DNA of 62,607 nucleotides from Flammeovirgaceae bacterium (GCA_016712035.1 JADJRT010000024.1:1-62607); one strand, 5' to 3'; positions 17,461-25,725 are shown, counted from the first letter of the stretch. The notes: generated by a model from the letters alone, not told the origin. A program made the numbers and translations.

Positions 17461-17760
17461 GTGAAAATTTCTTGTCTCCTGTTATCTCTATGGATTGTGC
17501 TTTTATCAACAGCTGCCTGTTATGCTGACAACAACTGTAGAGATGACCTAAAAACAGAACAATGCCAGCATCCTGAAGACAGTTGCGATACCTGCTCACC
17601 ATTTTTAGCCTGTGGGTCTTGCTCTGGGTTTATTTTTAATTCAACCTCGTTAAGTTTTCAGTTACCTATAATGACCAGGAATAAACCAATCATTCCGTTC
17701 AAGGTCTCCTTATTACAAAACTGTTTCATAAAAATCTGGCAGCCGCCAAAGCTTGTTTAA
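17461..17760 (+). CDS. DUF6660-like secreted Cys-rich protein
   Basis: A GTG start gives a clear signal peptide (MKISCLLLSLWIVLLSTAAC) and then eight further cysteines, six of them in a C-x4-C-x8-C-x2-C-x5-C-x2-C run ending SCSGFIF. Small proteins of this type occur in Bacteroidota directly before TonB-dependent receptors and are annotated DUF6660. The receptor gene here starts 81 bases downstream. The Cys pattern suggests extracytoplasmic metal or redox binding, but that is inference. The mature protein is only about 80 residues. Confidence 0.65.
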   Translation: MKISCLLLSLWIVLLSTAACYADNNCRDDLKTEQCQHPEDSCDTCSPFLACGSCSGFIFNSTSLSFQLPIMTRNKPIIPFKVSLLQNCFIKIWQPPKLV

Positions 17761-17841
17761 TAAACATGCCGAGGTAATCCGCCTAATTTAAAATCGGTGC
17801 CAATCGATTTATTCACATTCTTTCTATTAACAATTAATCAA

Positions 17842-20007
17842 ATGAAACAGACAATTTTGTCGCTGTTGACACTTTTATTGATGTCGGCAGTTTCGGCACA
17901 AAATAATTTTAAGGCGACTATCAAAGACAGCGAGACCAACGAACCCTTGATGGGAGCAACCGCTATTATTCAAGGCACAACGAATGGGGCAAGCTCAGAC
18001 ATTAATGGTTTACTTGAAATCAAAAATATTGCAAACGGAAAGCATGTCATTGAATTTCGTTTTATAGGATATGCTTCCCGGACTGACACCATTATATTTC
18101 CTTTGGAATCCATTGTAGCGCTTGAGATTTTATTGGAGCCTGATTCTGAAGAAATGGAGGAAGTTATAATTACGGCTACTCGGTCCAGCAGAATCCTTGA
18201 AGATATTCCAACACGGGTGGAAGTAATCTCCGGTGAGGAATTAGAAGAAAAAGGAAACATGAAGCCGGGCGACATTCGCATGATGCTCAATGAGAGCACC
18301 GGTATTCAAACGCAGCAAACATCAGCCACCTCATATAATTCAAGTATTCGTATTCAAGGTCTTGATGGAAAATATACGCAGATTCTGAGAGATGGCCTTC
18401 CCCTTTACTCTGGTTTTTCGGGTGGACTAAGTTTACTACAGATTGTTCCGCTTGATTTGAGACAAGTGGAAGTAATCAAAGGTGCTTCATCAACTTTGTA
18501 CGGTGGCGGTGCCATTGCAGGCTTGGTCAATTTGGTTTCAAAAACACCAACTGAAAAAAGAGAAATCAACTTTATGCTAAACGGTACGTCAGCATTAGGC
18601 TTAGATGCCAGTGGATTCTATTCACAAAAGTTCAAGAAAGTTGGGACCACTGTTTTTGCTTCGTACAATTTAGGATCACCGTATGACCCCGCTAATATCG
18701 GCTTAACGGCTATTCCAAAATTTAAACGATTCACCATTAATCCAAAATTATTTTTGTATCTAAATGATAAGACAACGGTAAATGTTGGTTTCAATTCAAC
18801 CGTTGAAGATCGTATTGGTGGGGATATGAATTACATCGAGAAGGGTGGTTCAAATTTATACTATGAGGAAAATAGAACAAATCGCTTCAGCACTCAATTT
18901 GTAATTGATCACCAATTCAATAGAGATTCGAAACTCAATTTCAAGAACAGTTTCAGTTACTATGATAGAAGTATTGAAATACCTGGTTATGAATTCGCTG
19001 GTGATCAACTATCCTCTTTCAGCGAGGTGTCATACAATAAGAAACAACAAAAGGCAGAGTGGATAGGTGGTCTAAATCTCTGGACTGATAAATTCACACA
19101 AGCGAATGTCAACCTGCCCAAGGCGGTAGATTATAACTATACAACAATAGGGGCTTTTATTCAAAATACATGGAACGCTTCTGACAAAATTGTTTTAGAA
19201 ACTGGTTTACGTGGAGATTACCAGAATGAGTATGGTTTCTTTGCACTCCCTCGTGTCTCTGCGCTATTTATAATCAATTCGAAACTAACTACGAGGCTTG
19301 GTGGCGGATTAGGATACAAAAGCCCGACCGTATTTACCGAAGATGCGGAGAGGATACAATTCAGAAATGTTTTGCCAATCAACACCGCGACCACGAACGC
19401 TGAAAAATCAAGTGGTGGTAATCTTGACATTAACTATAAAACCATACTGTCATCTCATTCAACCTTTAGCATCAATGCGTTACTGTTTTACACACGCGTA
19501 AATAATCCATTGATCCTAACCCCGATAGCCAATGGATTCTATGAATATCAACAGCCCGAAGGATTCATTGACACGAAAGGAATTGAAACAAATGTTAAGG
19601 TTACCTATAATGACTTTAAACTTTTCATTGGCTATACATTGGCCGATGTTAACCAGCATTACAGTGGGTCTGTTACGCAATACCCACTGGTGGCCAGGCA
19701 CAGGTTGAATAATGTATTAATGTACGAGGTTGAAGAGAAATGGAAGATTGGACTTGAAGCCTATTATTTTAGTCCTCAAAAACTAAATGACGGAGCCACT
19801 GGCAAATCATACTGGATTTGTGGTTTGATGATAGAGAAATTATGGGAACACCTTTCGCTCTTCATAAACTTCGAAAACTTCTTTGATACCCGGCAAACAA
19901 AGTTTGACACTATTTATACAGGGCCGATAACGAATCCTACTTTCAGAGATATTTATGCTCCGGTAGACGGTTTTGTTACCAACGGTGGAATAAAAATTAA
20001 ACTCTAA
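17842..20007 (+). CDS. TonB-dependent outer-membrane receptor with carboxypeptidase-like N-terminal domain
   Basis: The start is the ATG at 17842 (MKQTILSLLTLLLMSAVSAQ), which gives a signal peptide. The longer frame from 17797 would mask it. The order is signal (1-20), a beta-sandwich carboxypeptidase regulatory-like domain (about 22-110), a plug domain with EEVIITATRSSRILEDIPTR (TonB box region) and GASSTLYGGGAIAGLVNLVS, and a 22-strand barrel to the terminal Leu at about 721. It imports an unidentified ligand. The small Cys-rich partner upstream and its size suggest a metal complex, not a glycan, and no SusD gene is adjacent. Confidence 0.9.
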   Translation: MKQTILSLLTLLLMSAVSAQNNFKATIKDSETNEPLMGATAIIQGTTNGASSDINGLLEIKNIANGKHVIEFRFIGYASRTDTIIFPLESIVALEILLEPDSEEMEEVIITATRSSRILEDIPTRVEVISGEELEEKGNMKPGDIRMMLNESTGIQTQQTSATSYNSSIRIQGLDGKYTQILRDGLPLYSGFSGGLSLLQIVPLDLRQVEVIKGASSTLYGGGAIAGLVNLVSKTPTEKREINFMLNGTSALGLDASGFYSQKFKKVGTTVFASYNLGSPYDPANIGLTAIPKFKRFTINPKLFLYLNDKTTVNVGFNSTVEDRIGGDMNYIEKGGSNLYYEENRTNRFSTQFVIDHQFNRDSKLNFKNSFSYYDRSIEIPGYEFAGDQLSSFSEVSYNKKQQKAEWIGGLNLWTDKFTQANVNLPKAVDYNYTTIGAFIQNTWNASDKIVLETGLRGDYQNEYGFFALPRVSALFIINSKLTTRLGGGLGYKSPTVFTEDAERIQFRNVLPINTATTNAEKSSGGNLDINYKTILSSHSTFSINALLFYTRVNNPLILTPIANGFYEYQQPEGFIDTKGIETNVKVTYNDFKLFIGYTLADVNQHYSGSVTQYPLVARHRLNNVLMYEVEEKWKIGLEAYYFSPQKLNDGATGKSYWICGLMIEKLWEHLSLFINFENFFDTRQTKFDTIYTGPITNPTFRDIYAPVDGFVTNGGIKIKL

Positions 20008-20025
20008 CAAGACGTCCTTCAGCTT

Positions 20026-20060
20026 AAAAAAGGGCCAGATGATTGCTCGTCTGGCCTTTG
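20026..20060 (+). terminator. Terminator after the TonB-receptor gene
   Basis: Arms GGCCAGA (20033-20039) and TCTGGCC (20050-20056) flank a ten-base loop, with an A run before and a short T run after. It lies 25 bases downstream of the receptor stop and has near-complementary symmetry, so it may work in both directions. Confidence 0.6.
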
Positions 20061-20074
20061 AAGTGATTTGAATC

Positions 20075-20115
20075 TCAGCGCAGTTTCTGTTTTCAGGACT
20101 AGACAATAAATACCA
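20075..20115 (+). repeat. Direct repeat, right copy, flanking the DUF6660/TonB-receptor unit
   Basis: This copy shares the perfect 16-base core TTTCAGGACTAGACAA (20091-20106) and imperfect flanks with 17335-17376. The two copies are 2.74 kb apart and bracket the two genes. Confidence 0.65.
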
Positions 20116-20245
20116 GAATTAAAGTCTCTACCAATAAGCGTGGCTCGTTCAATAAGTGTTTTTTGGCGAGCTGCGGGCCCAGGGCTAACACCCAAAACCA
20201 ACAAAAGCAGAATTCGGAAAAGTTCTCAGTAAAATGATGACACAA

Positions 20246-20277
20246 AAAAGCTCTTTGAATTTCTTCAAAGAGCTTTT
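20246..20277. terminator. Bidirectional terminator hairpin downstream of the fasciclin gene
   Basis: AAAAGCTCTTTGA (20246-20258) and TCAAAGAGCTTTT (20265-20277) form a perfect 13-bp stem with a six-base loop. The A run on one side reads as a U tract for the minus-strand gene that ends at 20296. Confidence 0.8.
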
Positions 20278-20295
20278 CATGGGAGTTAGCTAATC

Positions 20296-20799
20296 TTACT
20301 TTGGAAGAACAACGCTATCAATTACATGCACAACACCATTGCTACCTTTCAAATCAGCAACCACAACATACGCTGAGTTACCTGATTCGTCAGTCAATTT
20401 CACTTTATCACCTTCTATCGAGCCAGTCAATTTTCCACCACTCACTGTTGTTAACACGGCTTTACCATTACCTGCCTTAATAGCGGCAACAACAGCAGCA
20501 GCATCTAAATTTCCGCTTACTACGTGGTAGGTTAAAATCTTAGCCAATTGAGCTTTGTTCTCAGGCTTCAATAAAGTTTCTACAGTTCCTGCAGGTAACT
20601 TGTCAAATGCTGCATTGGTTGGCGCGAATACTGTGAAAGGACCTTTACCTTTCAGTGTGGTTACTAAATCAGCAGCTTTTACTGCAGCTACCAACGTGGA
20701 GTGATCTTTTGATCCGATAGCGATATCCACAACATCTTTGGATTGACTAAAAGCTGCAGACGAAACAAGGGCGAATAGAATGACAAATAATTTTTTCAT
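20296..20799 (-). CDS. Secreted fasciclin (FAS1) domain protein
   Basis: A signal peptide (MKKLFVILFALVSSAAFSQ) is followed by one FAS1 domain with its two conserved boxes, GPFTVFAPTNAAFDKLPAGT and LTYHVVSGNLDAAAV, ending NGVVHVIDSVVLPK. Such single-domain proteins are extracellular and linked to adhesion. The length (167) is typical. A perfect hairpin terminator lies just downstream, and a long inverted repeat lies upstream. Confidence 0.92.
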   Translation of the reverse strand: MKKLFVILFALVSSAAFSQSKDVVDIAIGSKDHSTLVAAVKAADLVTTLKGKGPFTVFAPTNAAFDKLPAGTVETLLKPENKAQLAKILTYHVVSGNLDAAAVVAAIKAGNGKAVLTTVSGGKLTGSIEGDKVKLTDESGNSAYVVVADLKGSNGVVHVIDSVVLPK

Positions 20800-20844
20800 A
20801 ATTTTTTTGTTTTACTTAAAGTTTATGAACCTATAAACAGCGAA

Positions 20845-20874
20845 TTTTTTGATATGTTCTCACTTATCAAAAAA
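20845..20874. promoter_or_regulatory. Inverted repeat upstream of the fasciclin gene
   Basis: TTTTTTGATA and TATCAAAAAA are perfect 10-base arms around a 10-base spacer, 45-75 bases upstream of the fasciclin ATG. The size and position suit a dimeric regulator operator. No regulator gene is adjacent. Confidence 0.4.
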
Positions 20875-21069
20875 ATATAGTGCTAATTAAAGTCAACCTT
20901 CAAATAACATTAATCAGCTTTATGTTTTTGCCGTTTCCTGTTTGTATACAGTAATCAATAACATTAACATCTAGTATTGATTGTATGTGAGGCGAAGCCT
21001 TGATTGATTTTAGTGGAACTACCAAATTACTGTTTCAAAACAAACTTGTTGAAAAGATGTTTTTAAGGG

Positions 21070-22545
21070 ATGACCGAAGCCACGCTCATTTTCCCACATC
21101 AACTATTCAAAGAACACCCGGCTATCCAAACAGGGATACCCATTTATATTATTGAGGAATGGCTGTTCTTCCGTCAATATAATTTTCACAAACAAAAGCT
21201 GATCCTCCATCGCGCCAGCATGAAGTTTTATGAGGAGTATCTAAACACGAATAACTATGAAGTAAACTATATAGAAACACAGGACGAACGAAACGATGTA
21301 CGAATACTCATTGCTTGCCTGGTCAAGCTGGGTGTTTTAAAATTGCATATGGCAGAAGTAGCTGACACGTGGCTGCTGAAGAGAATTTCAGATTTATGCA
21401 GAACGCATAAAATAGAATTGGTGATCTACCCTACCCCATCCTTCCTAACTACACAGCATGAGGTAGCTACCTATTTCAACACTCACAAAACGTATTTTCA
21501 AACAGACTTTTATAAGTATAGACGCAAACAACAAAAACTTCTACTTGAAAAAGACGGTAAACCTGTTGGAGGAAAGTGGACTTTTGATGATGAAAATCGT
21601 CTAAAATTCCCAAAGAAAGAAATTGTGCCTGCCCTTCCTTTTCCAAAAACAAACAAGCACATACCCGAAGCTACCGCATATGTTCAAAAGCATTTTGGTA
21701 CAAACTATGGACGCGCAGCCGCCCCGCATTATTTCACCAATACGTTTAAGGATGCTGAAAATTGGTTACATGATTTTATTCATACCCGTTTTCAAAAATT
21801 TGGTGATTACGAAGATGCCATTGTGGCGAAAGAAATTGTCTTGCATCATTCGGTTATATCGCCTATGCTCAATGTGGGTTTGTTAACACCCCAGCAAGTG
21901 ATCGATGCCGTTTTTCATGGTGCTGAAAAATATAAAATCCCAATCAACTCCCTGGAAGGGTTCATTCGACAACTTATTGGCTGGCGAGAGTTTATTCGCA
22001 TCGTGTATGAACGCGAAGGCAGCAAACAACGGACTACCAACTATTGGAAATTCTCAAGAAAAATACCGAAGAGTTTTTGGGATGGAGCCACCGGCATTGC
22101 GCCGATCGATATTACCATAAAAAAAGTACTTGAGACGGGGTACTGCCACCACATTGAGCGACTGATGGTACTTGGTAATTTTATGTTGCTGTGTGAATTT
22201 GATCCCGATGAAGTTTATAAATGGTTTATGGAAATGTTTGTGGATGCCTATGATTGGGTAATGGTGCCTAATGTGTATGGCATGACACAGTTTGCCGATG
22301 GAGGACTAATGACGTCCAAGCCGTATATCAGCGGAAGCAATTACCTGATGAAGATGAGCGATTATGAAAAAGGTGAATGGCAACCCATATGGGATGGACT
22401 GTTCTGGAGATTTATGCACGTGCATAGAGATTTCTTTTTGCAGAATCCACGCTTGGGTATGTTGATTGGCACCTTTGATAAATTTACAGCTGAAAAAAGA
22501 GCCACGCATCTCACCACTGCGGAGAATTATCTCGCTGGTTTATGA
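21070..22545 (+). CDS. PhrB-like cryptochrome/photolyase lacking the iron-sulfur cysteines
   Basis: This 491-residue protein has the bacterial cryptochrome/6-4 photolyase architecture: an N-terminal Rossmann-like domain beginning EATLIFPHQLFKEHP, then an FAD domain. FAD-domain landmarks are IRQLIGWREFIRIVY, HHIERLMVLGNFMLL, VDAYDWVMVPNVYGMTQFAD and GGLMTSKPYISGSNYL. In the iron-sulfur photolyases the next segment carries paired cysteines (Y-C-K-G-C). Here it reads MSDYEKGEWQPIWDG, and Met replaces the GNF-C position, so I see no [4Fe-4S] ligands. The protein should bind FAD, but its cluster appears lost. It heads a tight same-strand cluster of light- and flavin-related genes. Confidence 0.87.
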   Translation: MTEATLIFPHQLFKEHPAIQTGIPIYIIEEWLFFRQYNFHKQKLILHRASMKFYEEYLNTNNYEVNYIETQDERNDVRILIACLVKLGVLKLHMAEVADTWLLKRISDLCRTHKIELVIYPTPSFLTTQHEVATYFNTHKTYFQTDFYKYRRKQQKLLLEKDGKPVGGKWTFDDENRLKFPKKEIVPALPFPKTNKHIPEATAYVQKHFGTNYGRAAAPHYFTNTFKDAENWLHDFIHTRFQKFGDYEDAIVAKEIVLHHSVISPMLNVGLLTPQQVIDAVFHGAEKYKIPINSLEGFIRQLIGWREFIRIVYEREGSKQRTTNYWKFSRKIPKSFWDGATGIAPIDITIKKVLETGYCHHIERLMVLGNFMLLCEFDPDEVYKWFMEMFVDAYDWVMVPNVYGMTQFADGGLMTSKPYISGSNYLMKMSDYEKGEWQPIWDGLFWRFMHVHRDFFLQNPRLGMLIGTFDKFTAEKRATHLTTAENYLAGL

Positions 22546-22585
22546 AACAACAAAACACAAACTAATCCATACCTAATATACCATC

Positions 22586-23689
22586 GTGATGGATTTCCCA
22601 ACTGCGTATCCTAAGATCATAGAACGCTTGCACGCTATTGATCCCATTCAATATGGCAAGACAAGAAATTTTATTGACGGGGCAGTCACGTACCTTTCGC
22701 CCTATATTTCGAGGGGTGTGGTCTCCGCCAGCCAGGTAATTGAGATTGTTTTACAGCAAGGCCATCCACTGAAGCACATAGAAAAATTGGTACAAGAGCT
22801 AGCGTGGCGCGAATACTTTCAACGCGTTTGGCAAAACATGGGCGCTGCTATTCTTCAAGATATTCGGCAACCTCAGCCAGATGTACTCCACCATCAATTT
22901 CCGAAGCAAATTGAAAATGCAACAACCGGCATATCAGCACTCGATCAGCATATTCAAAATTTATACGATACTGGCTACATGCACAACCACGTGCGCATGT
23001 ACACCGCATCCATGGTGTGTAATATGGCAAAAGCACATTGGCTGCAACCTTCACGGTGGTTGTATTATCATTTATTGGATGGAGACATAGCGAGCAACAC
23101 GTGCAGTTGGCAATGGGTGGCCGGAAGTTTTTCTGCTAAAAAATATTATTGTAATCAGGAGAACATCAATCTCTTCACTAAAACAGACCAGCAACACACG
23201 TTCTTAGGTGTAGCACATGAAGTGTTACCTTCCTTGCCTGTGCCGCCTGCCTTGCGGGAAACGAAAGAACTAATTTTATCCACCACACTTCCCACTTCAA
23301 AAGAAGTTATACTTAACCCTTCGCTGCCGCTTCTTATCTATAATTCCTACAATTTAGATCCGCAATGGCGAAAGGAGTTGAAGGCAAACAGAATTCTGGT
23401 GTTGGAGCCTTCGCATTTTAAGGCGCATCCTGTATCTCAAAAAGTAATTGATTTCATTTTACACTTGGCTGAGAATATTGATGACATACAACTCTATGTT
23501 GGTGAGATCGTTGATATTCCACACTTGAAAGTTTTTCCTTCCATTCATAGTAAAGATCATCCTGCGTTTACGCATTACCCGGGTATAAAAGATGCTCTAT
23601 CCTGGATGTTTCCGTCCGCAAAGGCTACCGGTTCGTTTAGCGAATTTTGGAAATCCTGTCAGAAACAAGGCCTCCCGCAAACAAATTAA
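22586..23689 (+). CDS. Photolyase-like protein with FAD domain first and Rossmann domain second
   Basis: Residues 1-215 are a photolyase FAD-binding domain: YLSPYISRGVVSASQV, LVQELAWREYFQRVW, YDTGYMHNHVRMYTASMV, and DGDIASNTCSWQWVAGSFSA (the conserved GD-A-N---WQWVAG loop). No antenna domain precedes it. Residues about 245-345 instead look like a Rossmann-type photolyase domain (LLIYNSYNLDPQWRKEL, ILVLEPSHFKAHPVSQKVID, then DIQLYVGEIVDI). The usual order is therefore reversed, as in a circular permutation. It starts 40 bases after the PhrB-like gene. Whether it repairs DNA or signals is unknown. Confidence 0.8.
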   Translation: MMDFPTAYPKIIERLHAIDPIQYGKTRNFIDGAVTYLSPYISRGVVSASQVIEIVLQQGHPLKHIEKLVQELAWREYFQRVWQNMGAAILQDIRQPQPDVLHHQFPKQIENATTGISALDQHIQNLYDTGYMHNHVRMYTASMVCNMAKAHWLQPSRWLYYHLLDGDIASNTCSWQWVAGSFSAKKYYCNQENINLFTKTDQQHTFLGVAHEVLPSLPVPPALRETKELILSTTLPTSKEVILNPSLPLLIYNSYNLDPQWRKELKANRILVLEPSHFKAHPVSQKVIDFILHLAENIDDIQLYVGEIVDIPHLKVFPSIHSKDHPAFTHYPGIKDALSWMFPSAKATGSFSEFWKSCQKQGLPQTN

Positions 23690-23766
23690 TGGACACGCTG
23701 TTCAGTAGATTAACTACCGGCTTTTCCCTCGTTATTTTAAACACATAAAGAATTATTCATGGCTGC

Positions 23767-23937
23767 ATGAAACAGAGAAAAAAAATTGAGCTTCCAAAGA
23801 AGATATGTAAGGTTTGCCAACGTCCCTTTACCTGGCGCAAGAAATGGGAGAAGGTATGGAATGAAGTAAGTTATTGCAGCGATAAATGCAGAATGAATAA
23901 AAACAAATCAAAGAAGTATAATGGCGCGTACTCCTAA
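23767..23937 (+). CDS. DUF2256 small zinc-finger-like protein
   Basis: This 56-residue gene gives MKQRKKIELPKKICKVCQRP with FTWRKKWEKVWNEVSYCSDK, the DUF2256 pattern: two Cys-x2/3-Cys pairs around a conserved FTWRKKW core. The four cysteines suggest one structural zinc. The next gene starts 17 bases before this one ends, so the two are coupled. DUF2256 genes often accompany photolyase/cryptochrome genes, from general recollection. Its role is unknown. Confidence 0.88.
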   Translation: MKQRKKIELPKKICKVCQRPFTWRKKWEKVWNEVSYCSDKCRMNKNKSKKYNGAYS

Positions 23938-24211
23938 AGTAACAACCTCTGAAATGGATATCGATCGCATTATTGAAATGGCATGGGAAGACCGCACGCC
24001 CTTTGAGGCGATTGAAATACAATTTGGTTTAACACAAGCGGATGTCATCAAATTGATGCGAAGAGAACTAAAGTCTGGCAGCTTTAAACGCTGGCGGGAG
24101 CGCACCCATGGGCAGAGAACGAAACATGTAGCCTTAAGAGACTCTGACATCGACCGTTTTAAATGCAGTCGGCAAAAGTCGATTGCTAATAATAAAATCA
24201 GTAAACGCTAA
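23921..24211 (+). CDS. TIGR03643 family protein
   Basis: This is a 96-residue basic protein. MDIDRIIEMAWEDRTPFEAI and QFGLTQADVIKLMRRELK, followed by FKRWRERTHGQRTKH, are characteristic of TIGR03643, a helix-turn-helix-like family of unknown function. The gene overlaps the DUF2256 gene by 17 bases and is followed ten bases later by a flavin reductase gene. Conserved adjacency to DUF2256 and photolyases implies a shared pathway. DNA binding is possible but not shown. Confidence 0.87.
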   Translation: MARTPKVTTSEMDIDRIIEMAWEDRTPFEAIEIQFGLTQADVIKLMRRELKSGSFKRWRERTHGQRTKHVALRDSDIDRFKCSRQKSIANNKISKR

Positions 24212-24220
24212 GTAGACATT

Positions 24221-24832
24221 ATGAACATCTTCTCCACAACTGACATTCAAAATTGGGAACGCTTTTATCGCGCCAATCTCATCAATAGTTTAACCGGTTT
24301 TAAAGCTGCGAGTTTGATTGGCACACAAAACGCTGTTGGCAAAACCAATCTCGCCATCTTTAGTAGCATTTTCCACATTGGCTCCGATCCTGCCCTTGTC
24401 GGCTATATCAATCGCCCCAGAAAAGCGGCACCCCATACGTTGGCCAACATAGAAGCAACGCATGTTTACACCATTAATCATATTCACCCAAGCATGGTAG
24501 AAAAAGCACATCAAACCAGCGCGAAGTACCCTATAGAAGTTAGCGAGTTTGAAAAAGTTGGCCTTACGGAAGAATTTTCGCAGGACTTTCCAGCACCTTT
24601 CGTAAAAGAAAGCAAGGTCAAGTATGCGTTACGTTTACAAGAAATTGTGCCCATAGCAATGAATGAAACATTCCTGGTGATTGGGAAGATTAAAAAAGTA
24701 ATCATTGAAGAGGATATTATCTCACCGGATGGCTTTCTTGAACTGGATAAGGCGCAATCAATTTGCAGCAACGGTATCGATAGCTACTATAGGGCACAGC
24801 CTATTATTCGCCTTGACTACGCCAAGCCTTAA
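24221..24832 (+). CDS. Flavin reductase-like domain protein
   Basis: The 203-residue protein has a split-barrel flavin-binding domain. GFKAASLIGTQNAVGKTNLA and FSSIFHIGSDPALVGYINRP occupy the places of the usual FMN-contact strands, and APHTLANIEATHVYTIN matches the conserved loop after them. Proteins of this family reduce or bind FMN. Located at the end of a photolyase cluster, it may supply or reduce flavin for the light-dependent enzymes, which is inference. It starts ten bases after the TIGR03643 stop. Confidence 0.87.
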   Translation: MNIFSTTDIQNWERFYRANLINSLTGFKAASLIGTQNAVGKTNLAIFSSIFHIGSDPALVGYINRPRKAAPHTLANIEATHVYTINHIHPSMVEKAHQTSAKYPIEVSEFEKVGLTEEFSQDFPAPFVKESKVKYALRLQEIVPIAMNETFLVIGKIKKVIIEEDIISPDGFLELDKAQSICSNGIDSYYRAQPIIRLDYAKP

Positions 24833-24961
24833 AGGACCCTAACAAAGCATTGTAAAACTTTGCTCGTGTTATGCAAGCAAGAAGATCGACAGACGTTGGG
24901 AAATTTAAAAAAAACATTTGAATTGATTACCTTCAATATGTTTAACCTAAACCCAATGTTT

Positions 24962-25378
24962 ATGGACTCAAAAAAAAGAATATTGGCTACCCTTGCCGGG
25001 TTTGTCACCTTATTTCTACTGGGATGGCTTCTCTATGGGATGCTTTTAATGGACTTTTTTGCTGCTAACGCTGGAACCGCTACCGGAGTGATGCGCAGCG
25101 ATACGGAGATGGTGTGGTGGGCACTGGTGCTGGGCAACGTAATGCAAGCTTATTTATTGGTGTACATTTTCAGCAAATGGACCACCATTACAAATTTCGT
25201 TGAGGGTCTGAAAGCAGGCATCGTCATCGGGCTTATCCTTGGTTTTGCGATCAACCTCAGCATGTATGGCACCATGAATACGATGAACCTGACAGCCGTG
25301 CTCGTTGATCCACTGGTTGGGGCAGTTATGCAAGGCTTGACCGGTGGAGTGATTGGTATGGTACTGGGAAGGAAGTAA
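24962..25378 (+). CDS. Small four-helix membrane protein
   Basis: I place the start at MDSKKRILATLAGFVTLFLL (24962). Upstream Met codons at 24938 and 24956 would add only a few residues. Four hydrophobic segments follow (about 6-27, 46-66, 74-94 and 110-136), the last rich in Gly (GLTGGVIGMVLG). This fits a DUF1761-like small membrane protein of unknown function. It is 130 bases beyond the flavin reductase on the same strand and may be the last gene of that cluster. Confidence 0.6.
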   Translation: MDSKKRILATLAGFVTLFLLGWLLYGMLLMDFFAANAGTATGVMRSDTEMVWWALVLGNVMQAYLLVYIFSKWTTITNFVEGLKAGIVIGLILGFAINLSMYGTMNTMNLTAVLVDPLVGAVMQGLTGGVIGMVLGRK

Positions 25379-25481
25379 GAATTTCATAATCCAACACCTG
25401 GCCACGTGTGCTGGTTTTTGGTGTTTCTGTCTTGCCCTTTGGATGTCTCGCAAACAAAAAAGATCCCAGACCTTTTCAAAT

Positions 25482-25510
25482 AAAAAAAGCCAGATGATTT
25501 CTCATCTGGC
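25482..25510 (-). terminator. Terminator of the tRNA-Lys gene
   Basis: On the minus strand GCCAGATGA and TCATCTGGC pair around a GAAA tetraloop and are followed by seven Ts. This is a canonical intrinsic terminator nine bases past the tRNA 3' end. Confidence 0.88.
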
Positions 25511-25518
25511 TTTCGAAG

Positions 25519-25591
25519 TGGCCCCGCTGGGATTCGAACCCAGGACCCATACATTAAAAGTGTATTGCTCTACCAGCTGAGCTACGAGACC
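25519..25591 (-). tRNA. tRNA-Lys (anticodon TTT)
   Basis: The minus-strand sequence folds as a 73-base tRNA. The acceptor GGTCTCG pairs with CGGGGCC (two G-U pairs). The D arm is GCTC/GAGC, the anticodon loop is CTTTTAA with anticodon TTT, and the T arm is CTGGG-TTCGAAT-CCCAG. The discriminator base is A and CCA is not encoded. A terminator follows. An 11-base copy of the tRNA 5' region (GAGCTACGAGA on the plus strand) recurs at 25645-25655, just upstream of the gene. Confidence 0.95.
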
Positions 25592-25725
25592 CTTTTCCCA
25601 ATTTTTTGATCCACCTCCTTCCGCTCCCTAGCGGAAATTCGGGAGAGCTACGAGATCTAAAAAAACTTTACTTCTTGCCTGTTTTAAAGGCTTTTCCGTA
25701 ATTGAGGGCACAAAGGTAACAGGAT

